Origin: Allomuricauda ruestringensis DSM 13258
Lineage (GTDB): Bacteria; Bacteroidota; Bacteroidia; Flavobacteriales; Flavobacteriaceae
Assembly: GCF_000224085.1 (NCBI RefSeq)
Contig: NC_015945.1
Span: 2,720,501 to 2,784,500, forward strand
Direction of reading: 5' to 3'
Length of the DNA stretch: 64,000 nt
A model generated the notes under the pieces. It searched no databases. It was not told the origin of the DNA and saw only the letters and a list, made by a program, of their open reading frames with translations. Of this stretch, positions 25,442-35,276 are shown piece after piece (position 1 is the stretch's first letter; every line of letters begins with the position of its first letter). The translations under genes were made by a program, and so were the position numbers.

Positions 25442-25816
25442 TTATTTTTGTTCTTTACTCAATAACTTAAATAAATCTTGAATTCTTCTTTTTAGAGAAT
25501 TATAGAAATTAGTCTTGTCTTGAGTAAGCTTGTCTTCAAATCGCATAGCTTCCTCGACGATAGATAATAGGGAATCCACACCTTTTATTTTTAAAATGTC
25601 ACACAGGTTGACGTCCAATTGTTTGCAGAGCATGTAAATTTTTTCCCAACTGGTTTTTCCCTCAGCTCTTTCAATTCTGCCTATCAATGTTGGATTTGAA
25701 TCTATTTGGTGTCCTAATTCAAGCTGGGAAAGCCCTTTTCTTAACCTAGCTAACCTTAAGATACAGCCAACTTGAATGTTGATTAATTCAATTTCTGTGC
25801 TGCTGTACTTTCTCAT
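25442..25816 (-). CDS. XRE-family transcriptional regulator (second)
   Basis: A 124-residue protein with an N-terminal helix-turn-helix (LRLARLRKGLSQLELGHQID and PTLIGRIERAEGKTS) and a helical C-terminus. It resembles the single XRE regulators carried by Bacteroidota mobile elements. It lies upstream of the defence operon on the same strand but 280 bases away, so it is probably separate. A perfect 28-bp palindrome starts 29 bases upstream of its ATG and is the likely operator. Confidence 0.82.
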   Translation of the reverse strand: MRKYSSTEIELINIQVGCILRLARLRKGLSQLELGHQIDSNPTLIGRIERAEGKTSWEKIYMLCKQLDVNLCDILKIKGVDSLLSIVEEAMRFEDKLTQDKTNFYNSLKRRIQDLFKLLSKEQK

Positions 25817-25844
25817 TTAGTAAAATTTGAGAAAAACGAGACAT

Positions 25845-25872
25845 TTATTCGATACAAATTTGTATCGAATAA
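25845..25872. promoter_or_regulatory. Perfect 28-bp palindrome, likely operator of the second XRE gene
   Basis: The half-site TTATTCGATACAAA (25845-25858) is followed by its exact reverse complement. It lies 28 bases upstream of the XRE ATG. The core CGATACAAATTT recurs at 38001-38012 in the rteC-xis gap. Confidence 0.65.
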
Positions 25873-26534
25873 GGTAATTTGGTATATTGCCCAAGAAATA
25901 CATAATTTGCGATTCTTCGTTTAGAACATATTTGAAGCTTTCGCTTAGAGTCTTGGTTTGAAAACTGGTAATTTTTATGCAACAAGACAATAAGCAGATG
26001 GCTCACGACCCGGGCGTGGGCTCTCTTATTGTTGCAAGGTATACCAGTGCCCCAAACCGATAAGTTGAGTTCCACGCCCAACTTTTTCTTAGCGTTTGGT
26101 TTCTTTGGTCCTTTCGGGGCATCGCCCAACCATTTGGGTTATGGGAAACTTATGGCAATTTTTTTGTTTGGGGTTCACAGCGTGTTGTTGTCCTGTTTTT
26201 GGGGCAGCGCATTCGGTGTTCGATATCCTGTTTAAAAAGAAGCCAAAGAACCCCATCTAATCCTTGGGCCACGATTGTGGGATACACGTTACACTTTTTT
26301 CCGGCACACGATATCCTTTAGTCCCACAATCAATACACACACTTTTTGGGCAACCGGCCCGATCACGAAACCATGGCCTTTATTGGTTTAGGAATCCTAT
26401 TTCTGGGTATGCATTTACCCGGGCAGGATGGCCTTTGTCCGAACCTTGATGTCCTTGTTGGAAGTTACGGCTTTTCCGTGACTTATGGGGCAGTGTATAG
26501 AATAACTAACACTTTAATTAAAAGAACTCAATTT
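25873..26534. other. Gene-free region of about 660 bases with a large imperfect inverted repeat
   Basis: No reading frame looks real. TGCAACA and AATAAG at 25978-25994 pair with CTTATT and GTTGCA at 26025-26036, with a GC-rich centre (CTCACGACCCGGGCGTGGG). A second hairpin AAGTTG/CCAACTT with T-run lies near 26060-26090. The susC promoter must lie toward 26450-26530. This region separates the mobilization-defence half from the SusC/SusD half. Confidence 0.5.
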
Positions 26535-29500
26535 ATGCAACTCATAACAATACGCATGCGCAGGGGAATCCTGCCTGTGCTCCTATATGCCTTTCTAATG
26601 CCTCTTTTTTCATTTAGTCTGCAAGCGGGCACTTTCTTGGAACCACCACAGGCCACCGTTTCCGGCACCGTGACCGATACGTCTGGGAATCCCCTGGCCG
26701 GGGTGAACCTTGTGGTGGAATCCAAGAATATCGGGACCATGTCCGCTCTGGATGGTTCCTTTACCATTAATGCAGGCCCTGATGATGTGCTCATCTTTTC
26801 CATGGTCGGTTTCAAGACGCTTACCGTGCCCATTGCGGGTAGGGAAGAGGTCTTTGTTTCCATGGAAGAGGATGTAACGGTATTGGGCGAGGTCGTGCTC
26901 AATGCGGGCTATTATACCGTATCCGAGAAGGAACGCACGGGAAGTATCGAGAAGGTGTCCAGTGTAGAGATTGAAAAACAGCCCATTTCCAATCCCTTGG
27001 CTGCTTTGCAGGGACGAATGCCCGGGGTGGAAGTCGTACAGACCTCTGGTATTGCAGGGTCCGGTTTTTCCATTCAGATACGGGGAAGGAACAGTGTACG
27101 GGATCTGGGCAATGAGCCCTTGTACATTGTTGACGGTGTCCCGTACGATTCCTCTTCCCTAGGGGAGGAAGCAGCCTCCGGAATTCTGCTGGGACGGGGA
27201 TTTAGTCCCTTGAACACACTCAACCCCATGGATATAGAAAGTATCGAAGTCCTAAAGGATGCGGATGCGACCGCTATTTATGGGTCTCGGGGCGCCAATG
27301 GGGTGGTATTGATCACCACTAAGAAAACAGGATTTAGCGGAACCCGGGTGAGCATCGGTCTGGAAAGTGGACTTGGGCGGGCCTCCCGGACCATGGACGT
27401 ATTGAATGCCTCCGAATATCGGTTGATGCGGACGGAAGCCTATGCCAATGATGGTATCGATCCCTTGCCCTTTAATGCCTACGATATCAATGGGACATGG
27501 GACCCGGACAGACGAACAGATTGGCAGCGAGAACTGTTCGGGAACACCTCCTATGTCAATAATCTGCAAGCGTCGATCACTGGAGGGGAAGGGCGTACCC
27601 GTTTTATGCTCAGTGGTAATTATCATGGTCAGACCAGTGTCTTTAAGGGAGATTACCGAAACGAAAAGATTTCAGGGCTCGGTAAAGTAAGCTTCACCTC
27701 CAAGGACGATAGGCTTTCTTTACAATGGTCCAATAATTTTACGTGGAACAATAATGACCTGCCCGCGAATGATATTACCTTTTTGGCCATTAGCCTTGCA
27801 CCCAATGCACCTGAGCTATATAATTCGGATGGCAGCTTGAACTGGGAAAACTCCACTTGGAACAATCCCCTTTCCCGGCAACAGGGAAAATTTCGCTACA
27901 ATGCGACGACCATGGTCAGCAATGCATCATTGGATTATACATTGTGGGATGGGTTCAAGGCAAGGGTCAATCTGGGATATACCGAGAGCCATTTGAAGGA
28001 AATCCGCACCAACCCATCCACCATCTTTGATCCGGCCTTTGGTATTGGCAGTGAGTCTTCTTCCGCGATCCACAATACCGGGAAGAGGACCTCATGGATC
28101 GTGGAGCCCCAATTGGAATATGGGCTGTCATTGGGAAATACAAGCGTTACGGTCTTGACCGGACTTTCCTTTCAAGATCGTAGAACGGCACGTTTGTCAC
28201 AGTTGGCCCTTGGTTTCTCCAACAACAGGTTTATTGAGAACATATCGGCGGCCAGTACCACCATCGGATTGGCCGATGTAAACCAACAGTATAGGTACCA
28301 GGCTGTTTTCGGTCGGGTCAATGTGAACCACAATGGAAAGTATGTGCTCAACCTCACCGGAAGAAGGGACGGTTCCAGTCGATTCGGCCCTGAGAAGCGA
28401 TTTTCAAATTTTGGGGCCATTGGTGCCGCATGGATTTTTTCAGAGGAGCCTTTACTCAAGGAGCATGTTCCGTGGCTCAGTTTTGGAAAGCTTCGGGCCA
28501 GTTTGGGAACCTCCGGAAACGATCAAATAGGGGACTACCAATACTTGGACACCTATTCTTTTGGAATAGACCAATACCAGAACAGCGTTGGGATCTTCCC
28601 CACTAGGCTTTTCAATCCCAATTTTAGTTGGGAATCCAATGAAAAACGGGAAGTGGCCCTTGAATTGGGGATGTTGGGAGATCGGATCCGTCTGAATGCG
28701 GCCCACTATCGCAATACGTCCTCCAACCAATTGGTCGGCATCCCCCTTCCGGCAACCACGGGTTTCTCCAGTGTCAATGACAACTTGAATGCCACGGTTT
28801 TGAACGAGGGCTGGGAATTTGGCCTGAACGCCATGATTGCCCGTAGTGAAAGGTTTAGCTGGGAAACATCCCTTAACCTGACCATCCCCAAGACCCGATT
28901 GGAGTCTTTTCCCAATTTGGAAGGATCGACCTTTGCCAATCGTTTGAAAGTAGGGGAACCACTAAACATCGCCAAGGTATACCAAGTCAATGGCGTTGAC
29001 CCGGAAACGGGATTGTATGTGTTCGAAGACTTTAACAATGACGGGGCCATCACCAGTGTGGATGATCGGGAAGCCATTGCACGTTTGGACCCCAAATACT
29101 TTGGCGGTTTCACCAGTCAATGGACCTATGGCAAATTGACCGTCGATGCCCTGTTCCAGTTTTCCAAACAACTGGGACGGAATTTTTGGTCCACGGGAGG
29201 TGTGGCCCCGGGAGGATTGGCCAATCAGCCCAAGGAGGTGCTGGATCGATGGACGCCATCCGAACCGGATGCCGATATACAACGATTTACGGCGGGCCAG
29301 TCCCCAGAGGCCAGACAGAGCTATCGGAACTATGTTTCCAGTGATGCAGGTATTTCAGACGCCTCCTTTCTTAGGTTAAAGACCGTGTCGCTGTCCTATA
29401 ACCTGGTGGCCAAGAAGGATAATGGTCTGGGATGTATGCTTTTTCTCAGGGGGCAGAACCTTTGGACATGGACCAACTATCTGGGATTGGACCCAGAGAC

Positions 29501-29564
29501 ACAGAACAGTGCAACAGTGCCCCCGCTGCGCATGGTCACCTTAGGAACACGTTTCACTTTTTAA
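26535..29564 (+). CDS. SusC/RagA-family TonB-dependent outer membrane receptor
   Basis: Outer-membrane importer of 1009 residues with a signal peptide (GILPVLLYAFLMPLFSFSLQ). A carboxypeptidase-like repeat (VSGTVTDTSGNPLAGVNLVV) precedes the plug, which has the family motif VLKDADATAIYGSRGANGVV, followed by a 22-strand-type barrel. The ATG at 26535 gives the signal; upstream in-frame ATGs do not. It is co-transcribed with susD and a metalloprotease, a layout typical of protein or peptide uptake rather than glycan uptake, since no glycosidase is present. The actual ligand is unknown. Confidence 0.93.
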   Translation: MQLITIRMRRGILPVLLYAFLMPLFSFSLQAGTFLEPPQATVSGTVTDTSGNPLAGVNLVVESKNIGTMSALDGSFTINAGPDDVLIFSMVGFKTLTVPIAGREEVFVSMEEDVTVLGEVVLNAGYYTVSEKERTGSIEKVSSVEIEKQPISNPLAALQGRMPGVEVVQTSGIAGSGFSIQIRGRNSVRDLGNEPLYIVDGVPYDSSSLGEEAASGILLGRGFSPLNTLNPMDIESIEVLKDADATAIYGSRGANGVVLITTKKTGFSGTRVSIGLESGLGRASRTMDVLNASEYRLMRTEAYANDGIDPLPFNAYDINGTWDPDRRTDWQRELFGNTSYVNNLQASITGGEGRTRFMLSGNYHGQTSVFKGDYRNEKISGLGKVSFTSKDDRLSLQWSNNFTWNNNDLPANDITFLAISLAPNAPELYNSDGSLNWENSTWNNPLSRQQGKFRYNATTMVSNASLDYTLWDGFKARVNLGYTESHLKEIRTNPSTIFDPAFGIGSESSSAIHNTGKRTSWIVEPQLEYGLSLGNTSVTVLTGLSFQDRRTARLSQLALGFSNNRFIENISAASTTIGLADVNQQYRYQAVFGRVNVNHNGKYVLNLTGRRDGSSRFGPEKRFSNFGAIGAAWIFSEEPLLKEHVPWLSFGKLRASLGTSGNDQIGDYQYLDTYSFGIDQYQNSVGIFPTRLFNPNFSWESNEKREVALELGMLGDRIRLNAAHYRNTSSNQLVGIPLPATTGFSSVNDNLNATVLNEGWEFGLNAMIARSERFSWETSLNLTIPKTRLESFPNLEGSTFANRLKVGEPLNIAKVYQVNGVDPETGLYVFEDFNNDGAITSVDDREAIARLDPKYFGGFTSQWTYGKLTVDALFQFSKQLGRNFWSTGGVAPGGLANQPKEVLDRWTPSEPDADIQRFTAGQSPEARQSYRNYVSSDAGISDASFLRLKTVSLSYNLVAKKDNGLGCMLFLRGQNLWTWTNYLGLDPETQNSATVPPLRMVTLGTRFTF

Positions 29565-29574
29565 TCACACAACT

Positions 29575-30984
29575 ATGACATCTACAAATAAAACAATACG
29601 AGGTATTATACATACAATCCATCGGTCTTCACTTTTCGTGCTGATGATGGGGCTCTTTTTAGGGTCTTGCGAGGAATTCGTGGACATAGCTCCCCCGACC
29701 AATGAACTCACGGGAAGCGTTGTCTTCGAAAAAGCGGCCACCGTGGATGCTGCTTTTGCACATATCCACTCCCAACTAAGGGAGGATGTGTTCACTACAG
29801 GGACCGTATCGGGACTATCCTATCTAATGGGACATTACACGGATGAACTGACCCTGTACAGCAACGTATTGCCCGAAGTACAGGAATTTGCCAATGGCCG
29901 TCTAACGCCTTCCAATGGGAGTGTTGAACGGCTTTGGGACGGGGCCTATGAACTGATCTATGCAACGAACAGTATTTTGGAGGGAGTCCAAAACTCCACG
30001 GAACTGGCACAGGAGGATGTCCATCGGTTTCTGGGCGAAGCCTATTTTTTGAGGGCGTTCCTACATTTCCATCTCATGGAACTGTTCGGCCCCGTACCCT
30101 TTATCGATTCGACCAATTTTGACATCAACAGTAAAGTAGGCCGTATGGATTTGGAGCCACTTTCCATCTTAATCTTGGAGGATTTGAGATTGGCAAAGGA
30201 ATTATTGGCCCAAGTGGAAGCAGCGGACAATTACAGACCGAATTATTGGACGGTCACTGCGTTTTTGGCCCGCTTTTACCTGTATCGGGAAGAATGGTCG
30301 AATGCCCTTACGGAGGTCCTGGAGGTGGGTAAGGACGGTCCGTTCGGGCTGGAAAAGGATTTGCTAGAGGTTTTTAAAAAGGACAGCCCTGAAACCCTTT
30401 GGCAGTTGGATTCGGGCCTGCCGGGCAACAATACCAAAGAGGGGTCGACATTTGTCTTTTCGGAAGGTCCACCTCCGAACTCGGCCCTTAACAACGACTT
30501 TATCAACCGGTTCGAAGCTGGGGATGGCCGTTTGCAGGCCTGGGTGGGCCAAGTCGTAGGTGACAGTGAAACCTGGTACTATACCAATAAATACAAGTTG
30601 AACGCCCCAAGCCCCAGTACGGAGGAATGCTCCATTTTATTCCGGTTGTCCGAGCTGTATTTGATTGGCGCGGAGGCCTATGCACGTTTGGGCCAGGATA
30701 CTGAGGCCCTGATTTATCTGAACCGGGTCCGACAACGGGCATTGCTTGACCCGATTTCGGGACTGTCCGGAACAGCACTTTTGGATGTGATTTATAAAGA
30801 AAGGGCAGTGGAACTGTTTTCGGAGCAGGGACATCGGTTTTTCGATCTGAAACGGACCGCTAGGGCCGATGCCATTTTAGGTGCCATCAAACCGGAATGG
30901 AAGCCTTTTGCCATCAACTTGCCCATTCCCCAATCCGACCTTTTGTTGAACCCAAACCTGGCCCCTCAAAATGAAGGTTATTAA
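29575..30984 (+). CDS. SusD/RagB-family surface lipoprotein
   Basis: Substrate-binding lipoprotein, 469 residues, with a lipobox ending G-S-C at Cys32 (LFLGSCEEFVDIAPP). The helical SusD fold shows in LGEAYFLRAFLHFHLMELFG, in LSELYLIGAEAYARLG and in the terminal IYKERAVELFSEQGHRFFDL. SusD proteins sit as a lid over the SusC barrel. It begins 10 bases after susC and overlaps the protease gene by 14 bases, so the three form one operon. Confidence 0.92.
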   Translation: MTSTNKTIRGIIHTIHRSSLFVLMMGLFLGSCEEFVDIAPPTNELTGSVVFEKAATVDAAFAHIHSQLREDVFTTGTVSGLSYLMGHYTDELTLYSNVLPEVQEFANGRLTPSNGSVERLWDGAYELIYATNSILEGVQNSTELAQEDVHRFLGEAYFLRAFLHFHLMELFGPVPFIDSTNFDINSKVGRMDLEPLSILILEDLRLAKELLAQVEAADNYRPNYWTVTAFLARFYLYREEWSNALTEVLEVGKDGPFGLEKDLLEVFKKDSPETLWQLDSGLPGNNTKEGSTFVFSEGPPPNSALNNDFINRFEAGDGRLQAWVGQVVGDSETWYYTNKYKLNAPSPSTEECSILFRLSELYLIGAEAYARLGQDTEALIYLNRVRQRALLDPISGLSGTALLDVIYKERAVELFSEQGHRFFDLKRTARADAILGAIKPEWKPFAINLPIPQSDLLLNPNLAPQNEGY

Positions 30985-33280
30985 GATTATGTTTTGGATT
31001 AGCTCCATTGCCTCGGGAAGGAAACGCACTGTCCATAGGGCTCTTGCCCTAAGTGCGCTACTTCTTTGGGTGGCCTGCCCTCTTTGGGGGCAGGCCAATA
31101 ATGGTATAGGGGCCTATCTGGAGGACAATCGGCTTTTGTTGGTACTGGATAGGGCCATAATGGAAGAACCAATGCTGTTTGTAAGGCATCATAAAGGGCA
31201 ATTGACGGTACGATGGTCACAAGTCGGCGAACAGGTGGTACTGACCCAACACCGGGTGCGTTCTGCCCTTGGCGAATGGATTCCCATTGATGCCGACTAC
31301 AAGATCGAAGAACGGGTGCTGGGAAAGTTCAAGGTCATCAAGGAAAAAAGCAATGAGGTTACCTTGACCATTGATGCTACCGAACTCGTACTGGCGAACG
31401 ATATCAAGTGGTTTGCCTACGATTCCCCTGAGCGCATTGACCTTCGAAAGTCATACATTTATAAGGTGGAGAAATTGGATGGGGAGACCATCATCCGAAC
31501 GAAACGGACAAAGAATTCCGGCACTTCGTTCAGGACCATTGATGTGGATTTCAGTTTTTATCAGTTGCCCGATCGGCCCATGCGACCAAGGTTGTTCGAT
31601 CACCGGATGGGATACTATTTGGAGGATGTATGGGATGCACAAAGAACGGATAATTATAAGGCGGCCATCATGCGTTGGCGCATGGAGAAAAAGGACCCAA
31701 GGTCGGCGTTGAGTGAACCTGTGGCCCCGATCACCTTTTATTTTCACCCTGATGTTCCCGATGTCTGGAAACCCTATATCCGGGCGGGAATATTGGCATG
31801 GTCGGCCCCTTTTGAAGCAGCTGGGTTCAAGAATGCCATTGAGGTACGGGACTTGCCGGAAGGAGTGCCAAGTGGTCACAGCGTGACCTATTCCATGATC
31901 CGATGGGAGAATTTTTCAGGGGTTCGTGGATCGGAAAAGGAAAGCGGGTCAACGGCGAAAATGATCGTGGACCAACGAAGGGGAGAAATCCTTAAGGCGG
32001 ATATTCTGATCAGTTCCTCCGTGCGCAGTCTCGTTGAGGAATATGTGGTGCGCTGTGCGCCCATGGATGCAAGGGCACAACGATATCCCGTGCCCAAATC
32101 CTTGGTAGGGGAGCTTTTTCAATATGTGACATCCCATGAAACCGGCCATGCCTTGGGGCTTATGGATGGCAATTACGGGGAATATGCCTACCCCATGGAG
32201 AAAATACGGGATGTGCAATGGCTCCGGAAAATGGGGCATACGCCAAGCATTATGAACTATGCAAGGCATAACTATATTGCACAGCCCGAGGATAGCATTC
32301 CTGCATCATTATTGCTACAAAAGGTAGGGCCAATGGACCTTTTCCAAATTAAATGGGGCTATAGCAACTTCCCTAGGGCTACCTCCCCACTTGAAGAGCG
32401 ACCTATTTTAGATAGCATTATCCTTGCCTATGATAGTATTCCATGGTATCGGTTCAATGCCGATTGGTATGGTAGGATAGGACCGGGGAACACCCATGAG
32501 GCAGTGGATAATCGTGACCCCATATCAAGTACGGAACTAGGGCTTAGGAATATGGAAAAAGTGATGGGGCTATTGCCAAAGTTGAACCGTGATCAACCGG
32601 ATGATGCCCTTTTGAAACGGCTTTATAAGAAAACCTTGGAGCTCTGGTTCCATGAAATGCGTCATGTACTTTCCCTAGTGGGCGGTTATACGATCCATTA
32701 TAGATCAGGTACTCAGTCCGATGCCGTATATACGCCCATTTCCATGGAGGAACAGCGCAAAGCCCTTAGGTTTTTGCTCCAAAATGCCTTTGAGGTACCC
32801 CAATGGTTGGAACATCCCAGTTTTCAATATCGGCTTGATGAAATAAGCGGTTCCGATATGTTATTGGTCTATCAATTACAATTATTGTCGGAACTGTTGG
32901 GCGTATCCCGAATGGGGAGGTTGGAGCACATGGAGGGGAATCACCACTATGAAGCAGTACTATGGGAAATGATCGGTATGTTACAGGAAGGCTTGTTCCA
33001 AGAATTGGAAGATCCCAGGGCTGACATTTCGCCAAGACGTCAAGCATTGCAGAGGGCCTATATTGAAACCATGTCGTCCCATGTGCGCTCTGAATCACCT
33101 TCAAGTAGGCTTTCCACGGAACAATTGCAACGTTTTCCGAGCCAATATGTCAAAAGTGAATGTCGTTTTGGTTTAAGGCAACTTCAAAAAAAAATGGAAA
33201 TGGTAGTAGCAGAGTTGGAAGATGGACAGCAAAAGGAGCATTTACGGGCATGCTTGAACATGATCAATACCTGTTTATGA
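30971..33280 (+). CDS. Exported zinc metalloprotease (DUF5117/DUF4953 type)
   Basis: A 769-residue exported protein with an N-terminal signal (ALALSALLLWVACPLWGQ). The zinc motif is HETGHALGLMD (His389, Glu390, His393, Asp399), the HExxHxxGxxD pattern of metzincin-like proteases. The surrounding regions resemble the zinc-dependent metalloproteases often found beside SusC/SusD in Flavobacteria. It may cut protein or peptide at the surface to feed the receptor. A bidirectional terminator follows the stop. Confidence 0.87.
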   Translation: MKVIKIMFWISSIASGRKRTVHRALALSALLLWVACPLWGQANNGIGAYLEDNRLLLVLDRAIMEEPMLFVRHHKGQLTVRWSQVGEQVVLTQHRVRSALGEWIPIDADYKIEERVLGKFKVIKEKSNEVTLTIDATELVLANDIKWFAYDSPERIDLRKSYIYKVEKLDGETIIRTKRTKNSGTSFRTIDVDFSFYQLPDRPMRPRLFDHRMGYYLEDVWDAQRTDNYKAAIMRWRMEKKDPRSALSEPVAPITFYFHPDVPDVWKPYIRAGILAWSAPFEAAGFKNAIEVRDLPEGVPSGHSVTYSMIRWENFSGVRGSEKESGSTAKMIVDQRRGEILKADILISSSVRSLVEEYVVRCAPMDARAQRYPVPKSLVGELFQYVTSHETGHALGLMDGNYGEYAYPMEKIRDVQWLRKMGHTPSIMNYARHNYIAQPEDSIPASLLLQKVGPMDLFQIKWGYSNFPRATSPLEERPILDSIILAYDSIPWYRFNADWYGRIGPGNTHEAVDNRDPISSTELGLRNMEKVMGLLPKLNRDQPDDALLKRLYKKTLELWFHEMRHVLSLVGGYTIHYRSGTQSDAVYTPISMEEQRKALRFLLQNAFEVPQWLEHPSFQYRLDEISGSDMLLVYQLQLLSELLGVSRMGRLEHMEGNHHYEAVLWEMIGMLQEGLFQELEDPRADISPRRQALQRAYIETMSSHVRSESPSSRLSTEQLQRFPSQYVKSECRFGLRQLQKKMEMVVAELEDGQQKEHLRACLNMINTCL

Positions 33281-33294
33281 TGATCAAAGCAAAT

Positions 33295-33323
33295 AAAAGG
33301 GAGCTTTTTTTGGCTCCCTTTTT
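33295..33323. terminator. Bidirectional terminator
   Basis: Perfect 10-bp stem AAAAGGGAGC/GCTCCCTTTT lies between the convergent protease and DUF6520 genes, with T runs in both directions. Confidence 0.85.
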
Positions 33324-33330
33324 CAAAGGC

Positions 33331-33585
33331 CTATTGCCTTTTCAATTGAACGGTACAACTGGTACCTGCCCTATAAACGTCCTCCAAACCGAATTGGCAG
33401 ACGTTCTGCCCTGTAATGGAGCAATCGTCAACCGAAATGGGTTGGCAGGGTTCGTTGGGGTCTGGATAGTATTCCCCAAGTATCATGTTCTCATCAAGGA
33501 CTGCATTGTCCTTCATGGTAAAGGCACTTGCGGCCACTGCGAATACAATGGCGAATGCCGGAATCAAAAATTTGAATTTTCTCAT
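33331..33585 (-). CDS. DUF6520-family small exported protein
   Basis: An 84-residue protein with a short signal (FLIPAFAIVFAVAASAF) and a mature part of about 60 residues carrying four Cys (47, 55, 63, 77). It matches the DUF6520 family of Flavobacteria, of unknown function. Four Cys in an exported peptide suggest two disulfides. It follows the propeller-like and MauE/DoxX genes on the same strand, separated by about 115 bases with a 14-bp palindrome. A link between the MauE-type redox protein and these Cys is inference. Confidence 0.75.
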   Translation of the reverse strand: MRKFKFLIPAFAIVFAVAASAFTMKDNAVLDENMILGEYYPDPNEPCQPISVDDCSITGQNVCQFGLEDVYRAGTSCTVQLKRQ

Positions 33586-33640
33586 CGTGTTACATTTAAA
33601 TGATGATCTACTCTGTTATCGGGTTTTCGATCTTCTCCCG

Positions 33641-33654
33641 CTATCGGCCGATAG
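33641..33654. promoter_or_regulatory. 14-bp palindrome upstream of the DUF6520 gene
   Basis: CTATCGGCCGATAG is a perfect palindrome 56 bases upstream of the DUF6520 ATG. No T run follows, so an operator or mRNA structure is more likely than a terminator. Confidence 0.35.
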
Positions 33655-33701
33655 GTTTTGGAGGGTCCTCCAATTTTATGTAGTAAGTCAGTTGACCCAT
33701 A

Positions 33702-34751
33702 TTAGTGTCGTAATTCATAAACGGATAATCGGTTCCCTACAAGTGCATAGAGCAAATTGTCAACAACTTTGATTTCCCGTATCTTTTCCCGTTCTGTTTT
33801 GTGTATGTATGTGCTGAACTCATAGGTGCCTTTTTTCCAGTCGTATACATCCAGTATACTGGCTTGGTTCAGTATATCCATGTTCTCATACTTGCCCAAT
33901 CGGTTGGAAATGATATAGGCACGGGAACCCTCCAGGGATGAACTGTTGTTGATGATCACAGGAGGGGCCAGCATTTCCGATATTTGTCCTTCCTTCAATG
34001 AAGTCACTTCGATTTGTGCGGTGGTGACGGTATCCAGCGTGTTTTGTCGCTTTATGATATTGAGATGGGAATCAAGTACAATGAATTCGTTTCGGTAATA
34101 ATAAGAATAGAGAAGCAAGCTATGGTCGGGGGTACTTGTCATGGCACCATCCACATCAAAAACCCCGTCGATCTGTTTTTCCAAAATTTCTGGTTTAAGG
34201 TTGGCCAGTGCATTTGTGTCGAAATGAAATGAACCAAGGGTGATGGCCTGGGAATTGGTATCAAATGTCCTACATACCAGATCGGTCTTACCAACGGGTA
34301 TGGCTTTATCGAAAAAGACGGGACTCATTATCGAGTCCTGTATGCTCCAATCCCCTAGATCTCCCCTCAAGACAATGGGAACAGTTCCATCAAATAAGAA
34401 AAAATAGGGTTGTAGTACGCTGATTTGAACATTCCGAAATTGTAATCCACTATTGTTTACATATAATCTGATATGTGATGTGTCCAGCGATTTTAAGTCG
34501 ATTTGGAGTACATGAAACGGGGCTGTTCCATTGCCCAAATACATATTGTTATTGTCGTAACCGGCTATATAATATGAATTAAATCCTAGATCAAGGTCAA
34601 ATTTTTTGGTAATGGCATGTGGAGGGATTCTTCGGGTAAAAGCATTGTTGCGGTGCACTTGACGCTCCGAGGAGAGGAAAAGAACAATGACCAACCCCAT
34701 GCCCAGACTTGAGGTCCCTAAAATTTTCATTGCTGTTTTTCCTTTTTTCAT
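33702..34751 (-). CDS. Putative beta-propeller (TolB-like) exported protein
   Basis: A 349-residue protein with one N-terminal hydrophobic segment (ILGTSSLGMGLVIVLFLSS), then repeated strand-rich units such as FDVDGAMTSTPDHSLLLYSY and VVDNLLYALVGNRLSVYEL. This reads like the BF3164/TolB-like six-bladed propellers of Bacteroidota. No catalytic residues are evident. The ATG overlaps the stop of the MauE-like gene (ATGA), so they are coupled. The function is unknown; a binding or anchoring role is inference. A longer frame to 34883 lies inside the preceding gene and is rejected. Confidence 0.7.
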   Translation of the reverse strand: MKKGKTAMKILGTSSLGMGLVIVLFLSSERQVHRNNAFTRRIPPHAITKKFDLDLGFNSYYIAGYDNNNMYLGNGTAPFHVLQIDLKSLDTSHIRLYVNNSGLQFRNVQISVLQPYFFLFDGTVPIVLRGDLGDWSIQDSIMSPVFFDKAIPVGKTDLVCRTFDTNSQAITLGSFHFDTNALANLKPEILEKQIDGVFDVDGAMTSTPDHSLLLYSYYYRNEFIVLDSHLNIIKRQNTLDTVTTAQIEVTSLKEGQISEMLAPPVIINNSSSLEGSRAYIISNRLGKYENMDILNQASILDVYDWKKGTYEFSTYIHKTEREKIREIKVVDNLLYALVGNRLSVYELRH

Positions 34752-35209
34752 GATACACTTGTTTTGAGGGTTGGATGTGCTTCCAATAGTATAATTCCGA
34801 TGATGGCCAGGGCAACAAAAAATAGGTTGAACACAATATGTTCCGTCCAGCCCAAGTCCTCCAGCACGCCTCCACAGGAACAAGGGATATAGTCACTGAA
34901 ATTCAACACCAATAGGATATAGGTGGTGAACATCACCATCAGGACAAGACTGCCATAGAAGGCCACCAATCTTGTTCCATTGAACAATAACAGTAAGGCC
35001 AAGAGGTATTCCACACCGGGAACCATCCAGGCCACCCCATCCACATAGGCCGTCAGAACCGGGGACTGCCCCAATTGCACTTTGAACTGCCCGAAATCCC
35101 AAAGTTTGCTGGTCGCCGCATAGATGAACAGCACGACAAACAGGAGGCTGATGGTCTCGACAATGCGATGACTATGTTTTTGACCCCATTTCATTTTATT
35201 TGTAACCAT
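34748..35209 (-). CDS. MauE/DoxX-type redox-associated membrane protein
   Basis: A 153-residue membrane protein with about four helices. The motif SDYIPCSCGGVLEDL (Cys110, Cys112) is typical of MauE-like proteins, which handle thiols or quinones in periplasmic disulfide chemistry. It is first in the unit with the propeller-like gene and lies upstream of the Cys-containing DUF6520 gene. No TlpA/thioredoxin partner is present here. A start at 35194 is equally possible. Confidence 0.8.
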   Translation of the reverse strand: MVTNKMKWGQKHSHRIVETISLLFVVLFIYAATSKLWDFGQFKVQLGQSPVLTAYVDGVAWMVPGVEYLLALLLLFNGTRLVAFYGSLVLMVMFTTYILLVLNFSDYIPCSCGGVLEDLGWTEHIVFNLFFVALAIIGIILLEAHPTLKTSVS

Positions 35210-35276
35210 TTGATTTACAATGTAAAATTAAGGGGTCTGAAGGATCTCTAAGGGATTATTTAGGCTCTGAAAAGGA

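Noticed and set aside
26346..26534. Longer N-terminus for the SusC protein from an upstream ATG
   Set aside because: The extra 63 residues have no signal or family similarity; the ATG at 26535 gives a proper signal peptide.
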